From: Paraburkholderia bryophila | GTDB lineage: Bacteria; Pseudomonadota; Gammaproteobacteria; Burkholderiales; Burkholderiaceae | Length of the DNA: 64,000 nt | NCBI RefSeq assembly: GCF_013409255.1 | Contig: NZ_JACCAS010000001.1 | Span: forward strand, 496,001-560,000 | Reading direction: 5' to 3' | In this document: piece by piece, positions 9,001 to 16,241 of the stretch | Position numbering within the stretch: position 1 is the stretch's first letter | Layout of the letters: every line of letters begins with the position of its first letter | Position numbers and translations under genes: made by a program | The notes under the pieces: generated by a model | Databases searched by the model: none | Told to the model about the DNA's origin: nothing | The model's input: the letters and a program-made list of their open reading frames with translations, nothing else

Positions 9001-11162
9001 TGTCGACGGGTGTGAGTTCGCTGTCGACCGGCTTGAGTACGACCAACAGCAACGTGGCGTCGCTGTCGACCTCGACGTCGACCGGCATCAGCACGGTGCA
9101 GAGTGGTGTGACGTCGTTGTCGACGGGCGTGAGTTCACTGTCGACAGGTTTGAGCACGACCAACAGCAACGTGGCGTCGCTGTCGACCTCGACGTCGACT
9201 GGCATCAGCACCGCGCAAAGCGGTGTGACCTCGCTGTCGACTGGTGTGAGTTCACTGTCAACGGGTCTGAGCACGACCAACAGCAACGTGACCTCGCTCT
9301 CAACCTCGACCTCGACGGGCATCAGCACGGCGCAAAGCGGCGTGACCTCACTGTCCACAGGCCTGAGCACGACCAACAGCAATGTGACGTCGCTCTCAAC
9401 CTCCACGTCGACGGGCATCAGCACAGCACAGAGCGGTGTGGCCTCACTGTCGACGGGTGTGAGTTCACTGTCCACCGGTTTGAGCACGACCAACAGCAAC
9501 GTGACCTCGCTCTCAACCTCCGCCTCGACGGGCATCAGCACCGCGCAAAGCGGCGTGACCTCGCTGTCGACGGGCGTGAGTTCACTGTCGACAGGCCTGA
9601 GCACAACCAACAGCAACGTAACCTCGCTCTCAACCTCCACCTCGACCGGCATCGCTTCGCTGTCGACAGGAATTGCGAACTCGGTTCAATACGACGACGC
9701 GTCGCATACGAAAGTCACGCTCGGCGGCGCAGGTTCGACCACGCCGGTCACGCTGACCAACGTTGCTGCCGGCACGAACCCGACCGACGCGGTCAATTTC
9801 GGGCAATTGACCTCGTTGTCTACCTCCACCTCGGCAGGCATCAATTCGCTGTCCACGGGCCTGAGCACCACCAACAGCAGCGTGGTATCGCTGTCGACCT
9901 CAACCTCGACGGGCCTCAGCACGGCGCAAAGCGGCATGACGTCGCTGTCCACCGGCCTCAGCACCACCAACAGCAACCTGACCTCGCTGTCCACCTCGAC
10001 CTCGACGGGCATCGCCACGGTGCAGAGCGGTGTGACGTCACTGTCCACCGGCCTGAGTACCACCAACAGCAACGTCGCATCGCTGTCGACCGGCCTCACC
10101 ACCGCCGCCAGCGGCGTCAGCGCGCTGTCGACCGGCATCGCCAACGGCACAGTGGGTCTCGTGCAGCAGGTAGGCGGCGCACCGGGTAACGGTGTGCTCA
10201 CGGTGGGCGCCAATACAGGCGGCACCAGCGTCGACTTCGCCGGGACTGCGGGTGCGCGTCAGCTCTCCGGTGTTGCTGCGGGCACGGCGCCGACGGATGC
10301 GGTGAACGTGAGCCAGTTGCAGGCGGTGGCCTCGGTGGCGAGCGACTCGGTGCTGTACGACAACGCCGCACACACGAGCGTGACGCTCGGCGGTGTAGGC
10401 GCAGGCTCAGCTGTCGCACTCACCAATGTCGCGGCCGGTGCGATCTCCTCGACCAGCACCGATGCCGTCAACGGCAGCCAGTTGTTCGCGCTCGAAACGC
10501 AGGTAAGTGCGCTCACCGGTTACTCGATCGGCAGCGGTTTGCTCGGTAGCCAGACTGCAACGGGGACGCAAACGGCGTCGGGATCGCCGTACGTCGCGGT
10601 GAATTCGACCGGCAGCGCCGCGAGCGCGACGGGCACGGAGTCGGTGGCGATCGGCGGCAATTCGACCGCGAGTTCGGGTAACAGCGTCGCGCTGGGCTCA
10701 GGCGCGAAATCGACCGCCTCGGGTTCGACCGCGATCGGCTCGAACGCCACGGCGTCCGCACCGAACTCGGTGGCGCTCGGGGCCGGCTCGATCGCCGACC
10801 AGCCGAACTCGGTGTCGGTCGGTTCGCCGGGCAACGAGCGGACCATCACGAATGTGGCACCGGGCGTGAATCCGACCGACGCGGTCAACATGCAGCAGTT
10901 GAACTCGGTTCAGCAAGGTGTGAACGCCGTGGCACGCCAGGCGTATTCCGGCATCGCAGGTGCAACCGCCTTGACGATGATTCCGGATGTCGATCCCGGC
11001 AAGACGCTGGCAGTCGGGATTGGCTCAGGCAACTACATGGGCTACTCGGCGGTGGCGATCGGATTCTCGGCACGCATTACCGACAATCTGAAGGTCAAGG
11101 GCGGTGTCAGTACCAGCGCCTCGGGTACGGTCTACGGCGCCGGTATCGGCTATCAGTGGTAA
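3099..11162 (+). CDS. Giant trimeric autotransporter adhesin (YadA-like)
   Basis: A 2687-residue type Vc adhesin, exported by Sec and anchored in the outer membrane as a trimer. The start at 3099 is set by the ESPR extended signal region MNKTYRSIWNEALGAWV and the following ARGK; in-frame TTG at 3090 is less likely. The hydrophobic core (LLTVTGVLALGALP) and the DAWA-GS cleavage site lie near residue 79. Almost everything from about residue 205 to 2350 is Ser/Thr/Gly repeat stalk, broken by neck-like modules (VTLTNVAAGANPTDAVNFGQL) near nt 4206, 4930, 5770, 6270 and 9676. Near the C-terminus are YadA-head repeats (SVAIGG, SVALGSG, STAIGS), a last neck and the membrane anchor ending GAGIGYQW. 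There is no large N-terminal head. It probably mediates attachment or biofilm formation and heads an operon with the downstream genes. Confidence 0.95.
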   Translation: MNKTYRSIWNEALGAWVATSELTHARGKASRSVCREEGGEPVGQRTAGAQAMPLMRSVSGLLTVTGVLALGALPIDAWAGSIGNCNGTTATTGITGTNTGWTTGSWSGSEGNCGGVAGDTGVILTEATNANGGVTGNLAYEWIGGTGNNAVGSITLYGPTGITLNTKNSALITLNSVTSLGGNKITNLAAGTNPTDAVNFSQLTSLSTSASTGISSLSTSLSTTNSNVTSLSTSASTGISTAQSGVTSLSTGVASLSTGVSSLSTGLSTTNSNVTSLSTSASTGVSTAQSGVTSLSTGVSSLSTGLSTVNSNVVSLSTGLNSLSTSTSTGISTAQSGVTSLSTGVNSLSTGLSTTNSNVTSLSTSTSTGIANSVQYDDASHAKVTLGGAGSTTPVTLTNVAAGANPTDAVNFGQLTSLSTSTSTGISTAQSGVTSLSTGVSSLSTGLSTTNSNVASLSASTSTGLASLSTSASTGISTVQSGVSSLSTSTSTGISTAQSGVNSLSTGMSSLSTGLSTANSNVTSLSISTSTGISTAQSGVTSLSTGLTSLSTSTSTGISTAQSGVTSLSTGVASLSTGVTSLSTGLSTTNSNVTSLSTSTSTGIASLSTGIANAVQYDDASHTKVTLGGAGSSTPVTLTNVAAGANPTDAVNFGQLTSLSTSTSTGISTAQSGVTSLSTGVSSLSTGLSTTNSNVTSLSASTSTGISTAQSGVASLSTGVSSLSTSTSTGISTAQSGVASLSTGVSSLSTGLSTTNSNVTSLSTSSSTGISTAQSGVTSLSTGLNSLSTSTSTGISTAQSGVSSLSTGLSTTNSNVASLSTSTSTGLTSLSTGLSTTNSNVTLLSTSTSTGISTAQSGVTSLSTGLNTTNSSVTSLSTSTSTGISSLSTGIANSVQYDDPSHTKVTLGGAGSTTPVTLTNVAAGANPTDAVNFGQLTSLSTSTSTGISTAQSGVNSLSTGVGSLSTGLSTTNSSVTSLSTSSSTGISTAQSGVTSLSTGLSTTNSNVSSLSTSTSTGISTAQSGVTSLSTGLNTTNSNVTSLSTSTSTGIASLSTGIANSVQYDDPSHTKVTLGGAGSTTPVTLTNVAAGVNPTDAVNFGQLTSLSTSTSTGISTAQSGVTSLSTGLNSLSTSTSTGISTAQSGVTSLSTGLSTTNSNVTSLSTSTSTGISTAQSGVASLSTGVSSLSTGVSSLSTGLSTTNSSVTSLSTSSSTGISTAQSGVISLSTGVSSLSTGLSTTNSNVTSLSTSTSTGISTAQSGVTSLSTGLSTTNSNVTSLSTSASTGISTAQSGVASLSTGVSSLSTGLSTTNSNAASLSTSTSTGISTAQSGVTSLSTGVSSLSTGLSTTNSNVTSLSTSTSTGISTAQSGVTSLSTGVSSLSTGLSTTDSNVASLSTSTSTGISTAQSGVTSLSTGLSTTNSNVTSLSTSTSTGISTAQSGVASLSTGVSSLSTGLSTTNSSVTSLSTSTSTGISTAQSGVTSLSTGLNSLSTSTSTGISTAQSGVASLSTGVSSLSTGLSTTNSNVTSLSTSSSTGISTAQSGVSSLSTGLSTTNSNVASLSTSTSTGISTAQSGVTSLSTGVSSLSTGLSTTNSNVASLSTSTSTGISTAQSGVASLSTGVSSLSTGLSTTNSSVTSLSTSTSTGISTAQSGVTSLSTGLNSLSTSTSTGISTAQSGVASLSTGVSSLSTGLSTTNSNVTSLSTSSSTGISTAQSGVSSLSTGLSTTNSNVASLSTSTSTGISTAQSGVTSLSTGVSSLSTGLSTTNSNVASLSTSTSTGISTAQSGVASLSTGVSSLSTGLSTTNSNVASLSTSTSTGISTTQSGVISLSTGVSSLSTGLSTTNSNVASLSTSTSTGISTAQSGVTSLSTGLNSLSTSTSTGISTAQSGVASLSTGVSSLSTGLSTTNSNVTSLSTSASTGISTAQSGVTSLSTGLSTTNSNVTSLSTSASTGISTAQSGVTSLSTGVSSLSTGLSTTNSNVASLSTSTSTGISTVQSGVTSLSTGVSSLSTGLSTTNSNVASLSTSTSTGISTAQSGVTSLSTGVSSLSTGLSTTNSNVTSLSTSTSTGISTAQSGVTSLSTGLSTTNSNVTSLSTSTSTGISTAQSGVASLSTGVSSLSTGLSTTNSNVTSLSTSASTGISTAQSGVTSLSTGVSSLSTGLSTTNSNVTSLSTSTSTGIASLSTGIANSVQYDDASHTKVTLGGAGSTTPVTLTNVAAGTNPTDAVNFGQLTSLSTSTSAGINSLSTGLSTTNSSVVSLSTSTSTGLSTAQSGMTSLSTGLSTTNSNLTSLSTSTSTGIATVQSGVTSLSTGLSTTNSNVASLSTGLTTAASGVSALSTGIANGTVGLVQQVGGAPGNGVLTVGANTGGTSVDFAGTAGARQLSGVAAGTAPTDAVNVSQLQAVASVASDSVLYDNAAHTSVTLGGVGAGSAVALTNVAAGAISSTSTDAVNGSQLFALETQVSALTGYSIGSGLLGSQTATGTQTASGSPYVAVNSTGSAASATGTESVAIGGNSTASSGNSVALGSGAKSTASGSTAIGSNATASAPNSVALGAGSIADQPNSVSVGSPGNERTITNVAPGVNPTDAVNMQQLNSVQQGVNAVARQAYSGIAGATALTMIPDVDPGKTLAVGIGSGNYMGYSAVAIGFSARITDNLKVKGGVSTSASGTVYGAGIGYQW
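3715..10140 (+). repeat. Coding repeat array of the adhesin stalk
   Basis: The dominant unit is 39 codons (117 nt): xSLSTGV-SSLSTGL-STTNSNV-xSLSTST-STGISTAQSGV, i.e. four 7-residue blocks plus one 11-residue block. Shorter units drop one or more 7-residue blocks. Codon choice varies between copies, so most copies are old; some long stretches are identical. The region from about 6420 to 9640 has no neck module. Confidence 0.9.
7403..8446 (+). repeat. 522-bp perfect tandem duplication in the stalk
   Basis: Bases 7403-7924 and 7925-8446 read as the same sequence base for base in my line-by-line comparison, including synonymous choices. The length is 174 codons, so the frame is kept. The identity continues about 75 bp into the following copy. 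This points to a recent in-frame duplication by recombination. Confidence 0.85.
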
Positions 11163-11195
11163 CGCGAAATGCACCCGTGCGATGAAGGAGCGGCC

Positions 11196-11525
11196 ATGAG
11201 TGTGCTGGATTACACCGATCGTTTTGTCACCAACTTACTGGTGGGGGCACTCGTGACGTGCTGGACGATGTCGGCGGTCAACTACTTCGACTGGTTCGAC
11301 AATGGCGTCGCCGGCATCGAGCCTGAAGTCGTGCAGGTGTGTCTGGTCGCGGTGCTGGTGACGACGATTCTGTTCGTCTTGCCGTGGCTGTGGCATGCGC
11401 TGGCGCGCTCCCGGTGCACGCCTTTGGGCGTGACACAAGGGCGTGCCGGGGCGTGTCCGGGTCGGGTGACGGGCATGGCGTTCGGCCTGTTCGCCGCCGT
11501 GTCGATCCTCGCGCAGATGAGGTAG
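11196..11525 (+). CDS. Small membrane protein downstream of adhesin
   Basis: A 109-residue protein starting MSVLDYTDRF after a good ribosome site (gaaggag, 11184-11190); an in-frame ATG at 11169 is less well placed. Three hydrophobic segments are visible (near residues 10-27, 44-68 and the C-terminal GMAFGLFAAVSILAQM). It resembles the 126-residue protein at 2210 (DRF, GALV, VNY, GRVTGMA). It begins 33 nt after the adhesin stop, so it is probably co-transcribed with it. Function unknown; a role in adhesin handling is only inference from position. Confidence 0.65.
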   Translation: MSVLDYTDRFVTNLLVGALVTCWTMSAVNYFDWFDNGVAGIEPEVVQVCLVAVLVTTILFVLPWLWHALARSRCTPLGVTQGRAGACPGRVTGMAFGLFAAVSILAQMR

Positions 11526-11564
11526 GCAGGGTGCTTTTGCAGCAAATAGCCTAGAGGTTGAATC

Positions 11565-12737
11565 GTGCGAATCGGAATTTCCGTCGTGACCCATGCCGGC
11601 CAGAATATCTGGCAGAACGGCCTCGGTCAGAACGTCATCTTTCTTGCTGAGTTGTTTCAGCGCCTGCCGTTCGTGCACTCGGTGGTGCTGATCGACGTCG
11701 GCGATCAGGGCGTCATGCCGGCCCAGGTCGATCTGCCCGCGCGCAACCTGCGCTTGATGAGGACGCACGAGGCGACCGACCAGATCGACGTGATCGTCGA
11801 AATGGGGGGCGCGCTCGATATCGAATGGCTCGACCTGATGCGCGCGCGCGGCAAGAAAGTCGCGTTCTACTGCTGCGGCCAGCCCTATGTGGGTCTCGCC
11901 GAGCCGGCCGTGTTCTCGAAACCGGCGCATGCATCCCGGCCCGATCGTTGCGACGAAGTCTGGTATTTGCCGAAAGACGCTGCGTTCGCGCCGATGATGC
12001 GCATGGTGCACCGCTGCGAGGTACATGAAGCGCCGTTCGTCTGGCATCCGCAGTTTATCCAGCAACGCATGCAGGAGGTCGAGGCGCTCGGCATGCGCTA
12101 CGGCTACGAGGCGCGCGACACACGCGACCCAGCGAACGACATGACGACCGCCGGCGCGCGCCGCGGCCTGCGCGTGGCGATTTTCGAGCCGAACATTTCG
12201 GTCGTGAAGACCTCACTCATTCCGATGCTCGTCTGCGACGAGGCTTACCGTGCCGATCCCGGCACGGTGGAGGCCATGCACGTGCTGAACACCTTGCACC
12301 TGAAAGACCATCCCACCATGCTCTATCTGGCCAACTCGCTGGATCTCGTGCGTGAGCATAAAGCCACGTTTCATGGTCGGCACGACATTGTCGGCTTCAT
12401 GGTGCAGCATGCCGATGCCATCGTGTCGCATCAATGGCAAAACGATCAGAACTATAGCTACCTCGATGCGCTGTACGGCAACTATCCACTGGTTCATAAC
12501 TCGCCCTGGCTCAGGGAAGCGGGCTACTACTATCACGGCTTCGATGCGCGTGATGGCGCCGCGCAATTGCAGCGCGCGGCGGTTGGCCATGCGAACGGTC
12601 TCGACGATTACCGGGCCCGTTCACAACGTCTGTTCGCTGAGGTCGATCCGTTCAGCCAGCACAATCTCGACGCCTACGCGGGCCGGCTTCTGCATCTGTG
12701 CCGCGACGCGAAATTTGCCCATCGTGCGAGCCACTAA
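11565..12737 (+). CDS. DUF2827-like glycosyltransferase-like protein 1
   Basis: A 390-residue cytosolic protein with a GTG start preceded by agagg. It is the first of three tandem paralogues. Shared marks are the N-terminal RIGISVVTHAGQNIWQNGLGQN, a central FEPNISVVKTSLIP near residue 204, and a C-terminal HQWQNDQNYSYLDALYG followed by NYPLVHNS near residues 288-313. The last motif resembles the C-terminal nucleotide-sugar half of GT-B glycosyltransferases. From memory the family is DUF2827, seen next to adhesin genes in Burkholderia; this is not checked. It ends in a TAATG overlap with the next gene. Modification of the Ser/Thr-rich adhesin stalk is a reasonable inference, not shown. Confidence 0.75.
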   Translation: MRIGISVVTHAGQNIWQNGLGQNVIFLAELFQRLPFVHSVVLIDVGDQGVMPAQVDLPARNLRLMRTHEATDQIDVIVEMGGALDIEWLDLMRARGKKVAFYCCGQPYVGLAEPAVFSKPAHASRPDRCDEVWYLPKDAAFAPMMRMVHRCEVHEAPFVWHPQFIQQRMQEVEALGMRYGYEARDTRDPANDMTTAGARRGLRVAIFEPNISVVKTSLIPMLVCDEAYRADPGTVEAMHVLNTLHLKDHPTMLYLANSLDLVREHKATFHGRHDIVGFMVQHADAIVSHQWQNDQNYSYLDALYGNYPLVHNSPWLREAGYYYHGFDARDGAAQLQRAAVGHANGLDDYRARSQRLFAEVDPFSQHNLDAYAGRLLHLCRDAKFAHRASH

Positions 12738-13891
12738 TGAACGTTAAACCAAGCCCGCAATCCCAGCCCCGCAAACTGCGCGTGGGGGTGTCGATCTTCG
12801 TGCGCAAGGGCGAGCAATCGGTATGGGAAAACGGCATTTACCAGAACTGTATTTTTCTGGTGATGCTGCTGATGCGTTCGCCGCTGGTCGAAGCGACGTA
12901 TCTGGTGGCGGGCGGCGGCGATGGCCGGCCCGAGGATGCGCGAAATTTTCTGGCGGATTCGCCGGTGCCGTTGATCGATATGGACGCGGCGGCAAACACG
13001 CTCGATGTGATGATAGAGATGAGCGCGCAGTTGGCGCGCGAGTGGGTGGTGGCGTTTCGCGAGCGCGGCGGCAAGATCGTGTCGATGCGGGTAGGCAACG
13101 ATTATGTGATCGATATCGAGCGCATGATTTTCGATCAGCCGCATGGATTACTGGTCACTTCAGCGCCGTATCACGAGGTCTGGACGCTGCCCGAGTACGA
13201 AAACACCTGTGTGCCGTACTACGCCAGCACCGCCCGCTGCCCTGTGCGCATGATGCCGCATCTATGGAGTCCGGTGGTGCTGGAGCGCGAAGTGGCGCAT
13301 CTGCCGGATGGGCTCAGCTTCGGCTACCGGCCGTGCCGCCGCCGTTGGCGGGCCGGCATCTTCGAGCCCAACATCTGCATGGTGAAGACGAGCTTTATTC
13401 CGCTGCTGACTTGCGAAGCGGCGCATCGCGCCGATCCGGACATGCTGGAGCATGTCTGGGCGTACAACACCTTCCATATGAAAGAGCACGTAAGTTTTAA
13501 CGGCTTCGCTCGCAGTCTGGATATCGTCAAGCACGGTCTGAGTTCGTTCGAAGGGCGCTTTCCGCTTTGTCGCGTGGTGGCGGAGCAGGTCGATGTGGTC
13601 GTGAGCCATCATTGGGAAAACGCGCAGAACTATGTCTACTACGAGGCGCTGTACGGCGGCTACCCGCTGGTCCACAACTCGCACCTGATCGGCGAGTGTG
13701 GATATCGCTATCACGACTTCGATTGCGAGGAGGGCGGCAGGGCATTGCAGCGCGCGTACGCCGAACATGACACGCATCTCGACGCTTACCGGCGCACGGC
13801 CAATGACTTCCTGCACGGACTCCATCCCGAGAACGAGGACAACGTACGGATATACAGCGATGCGCTTGCAGCACTCTATGACCGGGACTAG
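12737..13891 (+). CDS. DUF2827-like glycosyltransferase-like protein 2
   Basis: A 384-residue paralogue of its neighbours. Start chosen at the ATG overlapping the previous stop by one base, because MNVKPSPQSQPRKLRVGVSIF aligns with the other two N-termini after a short tail. Shared motifs are FEPNICMVKTSFIP (about 208), HHWENAQNYVYYEALYG then GYPLVHNS (about 290-315), and QSVWENGIYQN near the N-terminus. Tight overlap implies translational coupling. The divergence between copies (different middle regions) suggests different acceptors or donors. Confidence 0.75.
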   Translation: MNVKPSPQSQPRKLRVGVSIFVRKGEQSVWENGIYQNCIFLVMLLMRSPLVEATYLVAGGGDGRPEDARNFLADSPVPLIDMDAAANTLDVMIEMSAQLAREWVVAFRERGGKIVSMRVGNDYVIDIERMIFDQPHGLLVTSAPYHEVWTLPEYENTCVPYYASTARCPVRMMPHLWSPVVLEREVAHLPDGLSFGYRPCRRRWRAGIFEPNICMVKTSFIPLLTCEAAHRADPDMLEHVWAYNTFHMKEHVSFNGFARSLDIVKHGLSSFEGRFPLCRVVAEQVDVVVSHHWENAQNYVYYEALYGGYPLVHNSHLIGECGYRYHDFDCEEGGRALQRAYAEHDTHLDAYRRTANDFLHGLHPENEDNVRIYSDALAALYDRD

Positions 13892-13903
13892 GTGGGGGGC
13901 GAT

Positions 13904-15031
13904 ATGAACGGGCTACGCATCGGCATTACCATCGGATTGCATCGTGCGGATGAAACGTTGTGGAACAACGGCATCAAACAGAACGCCGTGTTCCTCGCGG
14001 AGGCGCTGCGGCATTGTCCGCAGGTGGCCAGCGCCGCGTTGGTCAATACGACGGCGGTACCGGTTACATCGGCGTTGCCTTGGGATCTCTCCCGCTATCC
14101 CACGATGAGCTTCGACACGGCGAAAGACGCCGTGGATGTGCTGATCGAACTCGGCGGCCAGATCGACGGCGCGCAGACCGATTACCTGAAACAGCGCGGC
14201 GTGCGGCTCGTGTCCTATTGCTGCGGGTTCGAGTACGTCCACGCGATGGAGTCCGTGCTGTTTCGCCGACCGCTATGGGGCGAGCATCTGTTCGTCAACC
14301 AGCGCTACGACGACCTCTGGGTCATCCCGCAGGTCGCCAACATCAGCCAGTCCTACTTCGAGGTTTTGCGGCGTCAGACCGCTCGCGTCGTCCCGTTCGT
14401 GTGGAGCCCGATGTTTTTCGACGAGCGCGTCGCAGCACTTCCGCACGCCGGCGAATACCAGCCTCGGCCCGGCGCGAAGCGGCTAACCGTGATGGAGCCG
14501 AACCTCAATATCGTGAAGTTCTGTCTGTACCCGGCGCTGATCGCGGAATTGGCCTACCGCGAGCGGCCGGGGAGCATCGCCATGCTGCAAGTGACCAATG
14601 CGGACACGATCGCGAGAGAAAGTCTTGAGTTCATCACATTGATGAACCAGCTGGATATCGTGAAGGAGCACAAGGCCGTGTTTCTCGGCCGTCGCGACAC
14701 CCCGACATTCCTGGCCGAACAGACCGATATCGTCATTTCTCACCAGCTTGAAAATCCACTCAACTACTTCTATCTGGAAGTGAGCTGGCAGGGTTTTCCA
14801 TTGGTCCACAACGCACCGCTTTGCAGCGATCTCGGCTACTACTATCGCGGCAACCACGCTGAAGACGGCGCGCGCCGCGTCATCGAAATCATCGACACAC
14901 ACGATGCGCGGGCTTCCACATATCGAGAGCGGCAGCGTGCGCTGATCGACCGGTACTTGCCGGATAACGAACACCTGGTGGGGACGTACGCGGCGCTACT
15001 CGACGAACTGATGGCCCGGCCCATTCGCTGA
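13904..15031 (+). CDS. DUF2827-like glycosyltransferase-like protein 3
   Basis: A 375-residue third paralogue. ATG at 13904 follows a G-rich ribosome site (ggtgggg); an in-frame GTG at 13892 is possible but overlaps that site. Motifs are LRIGITIGLHRADETLWNNG, MEPNLNIVKFCLYP (about 196) and HQLENPLNYFYLEVSW then GFPLVHNA (about 279-303). It is the most divergent of the trio (ME for FE, SW for YG). The operon ends after it at a strong terminator. Confidence 0.75.
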   Translation: MNGLRIGITIGLHRADETLWNNGIKQNAVFLAEALRHCPQVASAALVNTTAVPVTSALPWDLSRYPTMSFDTAKDAVDVLIELGGQIDGAQTDYLKQRGVRLVSYCCGFEYVHAMESVLFRRPLWGEHLFVNQRYDDLWVIPQVANISQSYFEVLRRQTARVVPFVWSPMFFDERVAALPHAGEYQPRPGAKRLTVMEPNLNIVKFCLYPALIAELAYRERPGSIAMLQVTNADTIARESLEFITLMNQLDIVKEHKAVFLGRRDTPTFLAEQTDIVISHQLENPLNYFYLEVSWQGFPLVHNAPLCSDLGYYYRGNHAEDGARRVIEIIDTHDARASTYRERQRALIDRYLPDNEHLVGTYAALLDELMARPIR

Positions 15032-15148
15032 AAGAGCGCGGCTGGCCGGTCCGATCAAACCGCATTTCGATGCAGCCCTTTTATAGCGCGACGGGCGTGA
15101 CGTGCCGGGTTCGTGCTACGGGACGGACGCCCCCCACCCAACCAAGCG

Positions 15149-15176
15149 GCAGCCCCCCAACCGGGGGGCTGCTTTG
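15149..15176 (+). terminator. Rho-independent terminator of adhesin/GT operon
   Basis: A perfect 10-bp stem, gcagcccccc / ggggggctgc with loop aacc (15149-15172), followed by ttt. It lies 117 bp after the third GT-like gene. Confidence 0.8.
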
Positions 15177-15199
15177 CCGCGCGACAGCGTTTATCGTTA

Positions 15200-15240
15200 T
15201 TTCACAAAAGTTCACTAGAACCATGCGGGCCGGATACACC
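15200..15240 (+). promoter_or_regulatory. Putative autoregulatory site E before the response regulator
   Basis: TTTCACAAAAGTTCAC (15200-15215) is on the other strand TGAAC-N5-TGAAA, 13/16 identical to site B. A weak -10-like TACACC starts at 15235. It lies 190 bp upstream of the response-regulator start, which suggests autoregulation. The rest of 15216-15405 holds no gene. Confidence 0.35.
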
Positions 15241-15405
15241 GAGCGCGCAAACCCGATCACTGCCGAATCCGAGCCTTGCAAGTAGCGTTCTCGCTTGCCT
15301 GGCTCGGCTATTCGCAGGGTCTAAATCTCCATCGTGCATTTCTTGCGCTCAGTCTGTCGGGCGTTGGATTCGCCGGTATGCAAGCTAGAAAGAAGAAGGT
15401 GAGAC

Positions 15406-16149
15406 GTGAATATTCTCTTGGTGGAAGACGATCCGGCGCAGGCTGACGCAGTCGAACGGGTCATGCAGCAATCGGGGCACATCATCAACAAGATCGATCG
15501 TGGCGAGAGTGCAATACGCTTTCTCAAAGCGAACGAGGTCGATCTCGTGGTGCTTGACTGGCAGTTACCGGGAATGACCGGGTTCGACGTGCTGCAATGG
15601 ATTCGCCGCAACCTGGGTCCCGATCCCGCCGTGCTGTTCGTTACGAGCAGAATGCTGGAGGTCGACATCGTGCAGGCGCTGGAGGCCGGCGCGGACGACT
15701 ATGTCGTCAAGCCGTTCAGGACGATTGAACTGGTGGCCCGAATCGGCGCACTGCTGCGTCGCATCTCGCGTACCGAGAAGATCGACAACACCGTGACGGT
15801 GGGTCCCTATGTTCTCGATACCGAACGGCGAAGCCTCTCGCTTCACGGTAAAACGGTCGCGCTCACGGCCAAGGAATTCGATGTGGCTGCGTACCTCTTC
15901 ACCAACGTCGGGCGCGTGGTGTCCAAACATCTTTTGACGAAGCTTGCGTGGGGGCGTGAACTGGACAGTGCTTCGCGCACGGTCGATACACATATCTACC
16001 GGCTGCGGCGAAAGCTCTGCCTGCGTCCGGAGAATGGCGTGCTCCTCAGTACGGTCTATACCCACGGATGGAGGTTGAACGAGGTGGCCGCGACTAACGC
16101 GCAAGGCGATTTGCCGAGCTATCCGGCGTCGGAAGATCGCATCGTGTAG
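15406..16149 (+). CDS. OmpR-family response regulator (orphan)
   Basis: A 247-residue two-component regulator. The receiver domain (1-118) has the acidic pair D8/D9, phospho-acceptor D51 (VVLDWQLPG), T80 (FVTSR) and K102 (YVVKPF). The winged-helix DNA-binding domain (about 130-225) includes LTAKEFDVAAYLF and RTVDTHIYRLRRKL. GTG start with a good ribosome site (gaaggtgag). No histidine kinase is adjacent in the window, so its partner is elsewhere. The motif repeated upstream of the adhesin and other genes has the direct-repeat form expected for this class, and one copy lies in this gene's own promoter region. Confidence 0.92.
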   Translation: MNILLVEDDPAQADAVERVMQQSGHIINKIDRGESAIRFLKANEVDLVVLDWQLPGMTGFDVLQWIRRNLGPDPAVLFVTSRMLEVDIVQALEAGADDYVVKPFRTIELVARIGALLRRISRTEKIDNTVTVGPYVLDTERRSLSLHGKTVALTAKEFDVAAYLFTNVGRVVSKHLLTKLAWGRELDSASRTVDTHIYRLRRKLCLRPENGVLLSTVYTHGWRLNEVAATNAQGDLPSYPASEDRIV

Positions 16150-16241
16150 CGTGCCCGGCTGATATCGACGGTATGGCGTGATAGGGCGTCACTCAATGGT
16201 GGCTCCTCCCGCGCAATGCCGTGCCCAAGAGCGGTCTGTAC

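Noticed and set aside
6281..9652. A 1123-codon open frame on the minus strand inside the adhesin, and several shorter antisense frames
   Set aside because: They mirror the repeat of the adhesin (Ser/Thr/Gly codons lack antisense stops) and have no ribosome sites or recognisable domains.
3715..10140. CRISPR-like or satellite array
   Set aside because: The repeats are contiguous, codon-phased and translated as coiled-coil units; there are no unique spacers.
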